Assembly: GCA_050249235.1 (NCBI GenBank) | Contig: JBFWQW010000030.1 | Location: 1-27,147 of the forward strand | Direction of reading: 5' to 3' | Origin: JAEKLB01 sp050249235 | GTDB taxonomy: Bacteria > Actinomycetota > Acidimicrobiia > Acidimicrobiales > CADCSY01 | DNA: 27,147 bases | In this document: positions 24,806 through 27,147 of the stretch, one piece after another | Layout of the letters: every line of letters starts with the position of its first letter | Numbering within the stretch: the stretch's first letter is position 1 | Notes under the pieces: generated by a model | Databases searched by the model: none | The model's input: only the letters and a program-made list of their open reading frames with translations | What the model was told of the DNA's origin: nothing | Translations under genes and position numbers: made by a program

Positions 24806-26743
24806 GTGGACGGGGAGCTGCTCTGGACGCCTGCCGACGACGCCTGGGCCACGACCCGGCTCGGCCGGTTCCTCACCGGTCTCGGCGGCTTCGACGACTA
24901 CGAGGCCGCCTGGCGCTGGTCGGTCGACCACCTGGACGAGCTCTGGGCGGCGGTCTGGCACCAGCTCGACGTCCGCAGCACCGAGCCCTACGACGCCGTG
25001 CTGGCCTCGGCGGCGATGCCCGGGGCGGTGTGGTTCCCGGGGGCGAGGCTGAACTATGCCGAGCACGCCCTCCGCTGGCCCGACGGCGACGTCGCCGTGA
25101 TCGGCCGCTCGCAGTCCCGGGAGCCGACGGCGCTGACCTTCGGCGAGCTCCGCGACGAGGTGGCCCGGGTGGCCGCCGGCCTGCGCCGGCTGGGGGTGCG
25201 TGCCGGCGACCGGGTGGCCGCCTACCTGCCGAACATCCAGGAGGCCGTGATCGGGCTGCTGGCCGCGGCCTCGCTGGGCGCGGTGTGGTCGTCGTGCCCG
25301 CCGGAGTTCGGCGTCAAGGCGGTGATCGACCGTTTCGGGCAGATCGAGCCGGTGGTCCTGCTCGCCGTCGACGGCTACCGCTACGGCAGCCGCGCCGTCG
25401 ACCGGGCCGGCGACCTGGTCGCCATCCGGGCCGCACTGCCCTCGCTGCGGGCGACGGTGCTGGTGCCCTATCTCGAACCCGATCGGGCCGTGCCGGACGG
25501 TCTGGTGCCATGGGACGACCTGCGGGCCGGGTCGGCCCTCCCCGAGTACGAGCCGGTGCCCTTCGACCACCCCCTGTACGTGCTCTTCTCGTCGGGCACG
25601 ACCGGGCTGCCGAAGGCCATCGTCCACGGCCACGGCGGTGTCCTGCTCGAGCACGGCAAGGCTGTCGGCCTGCACCACGACCTGGGCCCGGGCGACCGGT
25701 TCTTCTGGTTCTCGACGACGGGCTGGATGATGTGGAACTTCCTCGTGTCCGGCCTCGTCGTGGGCGCGGCGGTCGTCCTGTTCGACGGGGATCCCGGCCA
25801 CCCGGACCTGGGCCGGCTGTGGGACCTCGCCGACGAGACCGGCGTCAGCGCCTTCGGCGTGTCGGCCCCGTTCCTCATGGCCTGCCGGCGGGAGGGCATC
25901 CGTCCGACCGAAGGGCGCGACCTCGGCCGGATCCGCGTGGTCGGCTCCACCGGCGCGCCGCTGCCGGCCAGCGGCTTCCGCTGGGTCTACGAGGCGGTCG
26001 GGTCCGACCTGCTCCTCTCGTCGATCAGCGGCGGCACCGATGTGGTGACCGCCTTCCTCGGTGGCACGCCCCTCGTCCCCGTGCGGGCCGGCGAGCTGTC
26101 GTGCCGCTACCTCGGCTGCCGGGTCGAGGCCTTCGATCCGGCCGGGCACCCGGTCGTCGGCCGGGAGGGCGAGCTGGTGGTCACCGCGCCCATGCCGTCG
26201 ATGCCCGTGTCCTTCTGGGCCGATCCGGACGGCAGCCGCTACCGCGAGGCCTACTTCGACGTGTTCCCCGGCGTCTGGCGGCACGGCGACTGGATCACCA
26301 TCGGGGCCGACGGGTCGAGCACGATCAGCGGGCGGTCGGACGCGACCCTGAACCGGGGCGGGGTGCGGCTCGGCACGGCCGACTTCTACGCCGTGGTCGA
26401 GGACCTCGACGACGTGGCCGACAGCCTGGTGGTGCACCTCGAGGACGGGGACGGCGGCCTCGGCCGGCTGCTGCTGTTCGTGGTGCTCCGAGCCGGCGCG
26501 GACGAGACGTCGACCCGCGGCGCGATCGTCGGCGCCCTCCGGCGCGACCTGTCGCCCCGCCACGTGCCCGACGAGATCGTGCCCGTGCGGGCCATCCCCC
26601 GGACCCTCTCGGGGAAGAAGCTGGAGATCCCCGTGAAGCGGATCCTCGGCGGGGCGGCGGCCGAGACCGTGGCCGCCGCCGGCGCGCTCGCCGATCCCGC
26701 CGCCCTCGACGACTTCGTCGCCTTCGCCGCCTCCCGGGGCTGA
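24806..26743 (+). CDS. Acetoacetyl-CoA synthetase-like acyl-CoA ligase
   Basis: A 645-residue adenylate-forming ligase: acid + ATP + CoA gives acyl-CoA + AMP + PPi. Length and the long N-terminal region (YEAAWRWSVDHLDELWAAVW, then PGAVWFPGARLNYAEHALRW) match acetoacetate-CoA ligases rather than plain acetyl-CoA synthetase. Core motifs are LFSSGTTGLPKAIVHGHGG (260-278), FFWFSTTGWMMWNF, SSISGGTDVV, HGDWITIGADG and RSDATLNRGGVRLGTADFY. The C-terminal PRTLSGKKLEIPVKRIL holds the catalytic, acetylatable Lys604. GTG 24806 has GGGAGGG seven bases before it, excluding longer starts. It probably shares a transcript with the CoA-transferase gene, and the pair would activate and exchange acyl groups such as acetoacetate. 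A propionate/other ketoacid ligase is possible. It converges with the HAD gene after 15 bases. Confidence 0.92.
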   Translation: MDGELLWTPADDAWATTRLGRFLTGLGGFDDYEAAWRWSVDHLDELWAAVWHQLDVRSTEPYDAVLASAAMPGAVWFPGARLNYAEHALRWPDGDVAVIGRSQSREPTALTFGELRDEVARVAAGLRRLGVRAGDRVAAYLPNIQEAVIGLLAAASLGAVWSSCPPEFGVKAVIDRFGQIEPVVLLAVDGYRYGSRAVDRAGDLVAIRAALPSLRATVLVPYLEPDRAVPDGLVPWDDLRAGSALPEYEPVPFDHPLYVLFSSGTTGLPKAIVHGHGGVLLEHGKAVGLHHDLGPGDRFFWFSTTGWMMWNFLVSGLVVGAAVVLFDGDPGHPDLGRLWDLADETGVSAFGVSAPFLMACRREGIRPTEGRDLGRIRVVGSTGAPLPASGFRWVYEAVGSDLLLSSISGGTDVVTAFLGGTPLVPVRAGELSCRYLGCRVEAFDPAGHPVVGREGELVVTAPMPSMPVSFWADPDGSRYREAYFDVFPGVWRHGDWITIGADGSSTISGRSDATLNRGGVRLGTADFYAVVEDLDDVADSLVVHLEDGDGGLGRLLLFVVLRAGADETSTRGAIVGALRRDLSPRHVPDEIVPVRAIPRTLSGKKLEIPVKRILGGAAAETVAAAGALADPAALDDFVAFAASRG

Positions 26744-26758
26744 AGATGCGCGGACTGG

Positions 26759-27147
26759 CTAGAGGTGGGCGAGGATCTCGGCCCAGCCGCCGGTGCCGGG
26801 CTCGCCGACGACGTGGTCGGCGGCGTCGAGCGCGGCCGGGTGGGCGTTGGCCGGCGCGCAGGCGACGGCGGCGTTGGCGAGCAGCTCGAGGTCGTTGATG
26901 CTGTCACCGACGGCGAGGACCTTCGTCGGGTCGAGGCCGGCCCGGGCACACCAGGCCTCGACGCCGTCCCACTTCGAGAGCCCGAGCGGCCAGTGGTGGA
27001 GGTTGTGGCCCGGGTAGTGGGCGTGGGCCGGGACGAACATCTCGGCGCAGCGGCCGCCGACGGCGGACGCCACCCGGCCGAGCACGGTCTCGTCGCAGCC
27101 GATGACCGCGATCGCCAGGACGGGGAGGGTGGCGACGGCTCGGGCCA
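26759..27147 (-). CDS. HAD-superfamily (Cof-type) phosphatase, C-terminal part
   Basis: The frame is open to the right end of the window, so the start lies outside; about 129 residues are visible. The C-terminal core is clear: SKWDGVEAWCARAGLDPTKV (motif III Lys) and VLAVGDSINDLELLANAAVA with the motif IV Asp-Ser-Ile-Asn-Asp. ANAHPAALDAADHVVGEPG follows, as in Cof/type IIB sugar or nucleotide phosphatases. Upstream, TLPVLAIAVIGCDETVLGRV belongs to the type IIB cap region. The motif I Asp nucleophile and the substrate cannot be seen. It ends 15 bases from the convergent ligase gene, with no hairpin in the gap. Confidence 0.88.
   Translation of the reverse strand, partial: ARAVATLPVLAIAVIGCDETVLGRVASAVGGRCAEMFVPAHAHYPGHNLHHWPLGLSKWDGVEAWCARAGLDPTKVLAVGDSINDLELLANAAVACAPANAHPAALDAADHVVGEPGTGGWAEILAHL

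Noticed and set aside
24677..26563. A 628-codon minus-strand open frame opposite the acyl-CoA ligase
   Set aside because: Fully antisense to a ligase with all core motifs; the translated product is Arg/Gly/Ala/His-rich with no domain.

Overview
This 27 kb window is very GC-rich, densely coding bacterial chromosome. Start codons are often GTG, genes overlap by four bases, and no tRNA encodes its CCA end. The principal sigma factor, an Asp-type MurA, an STAS protein with a small anti-sigma-type ATPase, CsbD and GlsB stress proteins and many apparently leaderless promoters all fit a high-GC actinobacterium. I suspect the class Acidimicrobiia, but this is inference from gene content and composition, with no phylogeny behind it.

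Layout. 1-5837 is a tight plus-strand block: the 3' part of pyruvate phosphate dikinase, a TerC-family membrane protein, DNA primase (dnaG) and the principal sigma factor (rpoD). 5940-7169 encodes a predicted lipoprotein with a seven-bladed RCC1-type propeller. 7176-8020 (minus) holds an unfamiliar HTH plus LAGLIDADG-like gene running into tRNA-Asn and tRNA-Met. 8135-11400 has a hypothetical gene divergent from an inositol-monophosphatase-family enzyme, then a NUDIX hydrolase and murA. 11584-15077 holds a membrane-anchored HExxH metallopeptidase, a GlsB-type membrane protein, a catalytically altered isochorismatase-fold protein and an alpha/beta hydrolase that seems to start at CTG.

15196-17363 has a type IB topoisomerase and a convergent STAS/HATPase pair. 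17752-21860 has tRNA-Val, a photolyase, an APH/ecdysteroid-kinase-like phosphotransferase, a secreted dienelactone-hydrolase-like lipoprotein and a CsbD protein. 22051-23485 is a MarR regulator divergent from a VOC-domain gene across a 15-bp palindrome, with a broken pentapeptide-repeat gene behind the regulator. 23583-26743 has a CaiB-type CoA-transferase and an acetoacetyl-CoA-synthetase-like ligase, probably one operon. A partial HAD phosphatase closes the window.

How it works together. Most of the window is housekeeping (replication/transcription, wall precursor synthesis, tRNAs) mixed with stress and repair genes (photolyase, TopIB, CsbD, GlsB, STAS/anti-sigma). Nine genes carry a TANNNT box ending 7 or 8 nt (in four cases 8 nt plus) upstream of the start codon, where a leaderless transcript would need its -10 element, while others have a clear Shine-Dalgarno sequence. 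I see no CRISPR array, insertion sequence, integrase or prophage. The least familiar elements are the HTH/LAGLIDADG-like gene whose stop codon lies inside tRNA-Asn and the MarR/VOC locus with four tandem start codons. Assignments rest on motifs read by eye; no database search was run.
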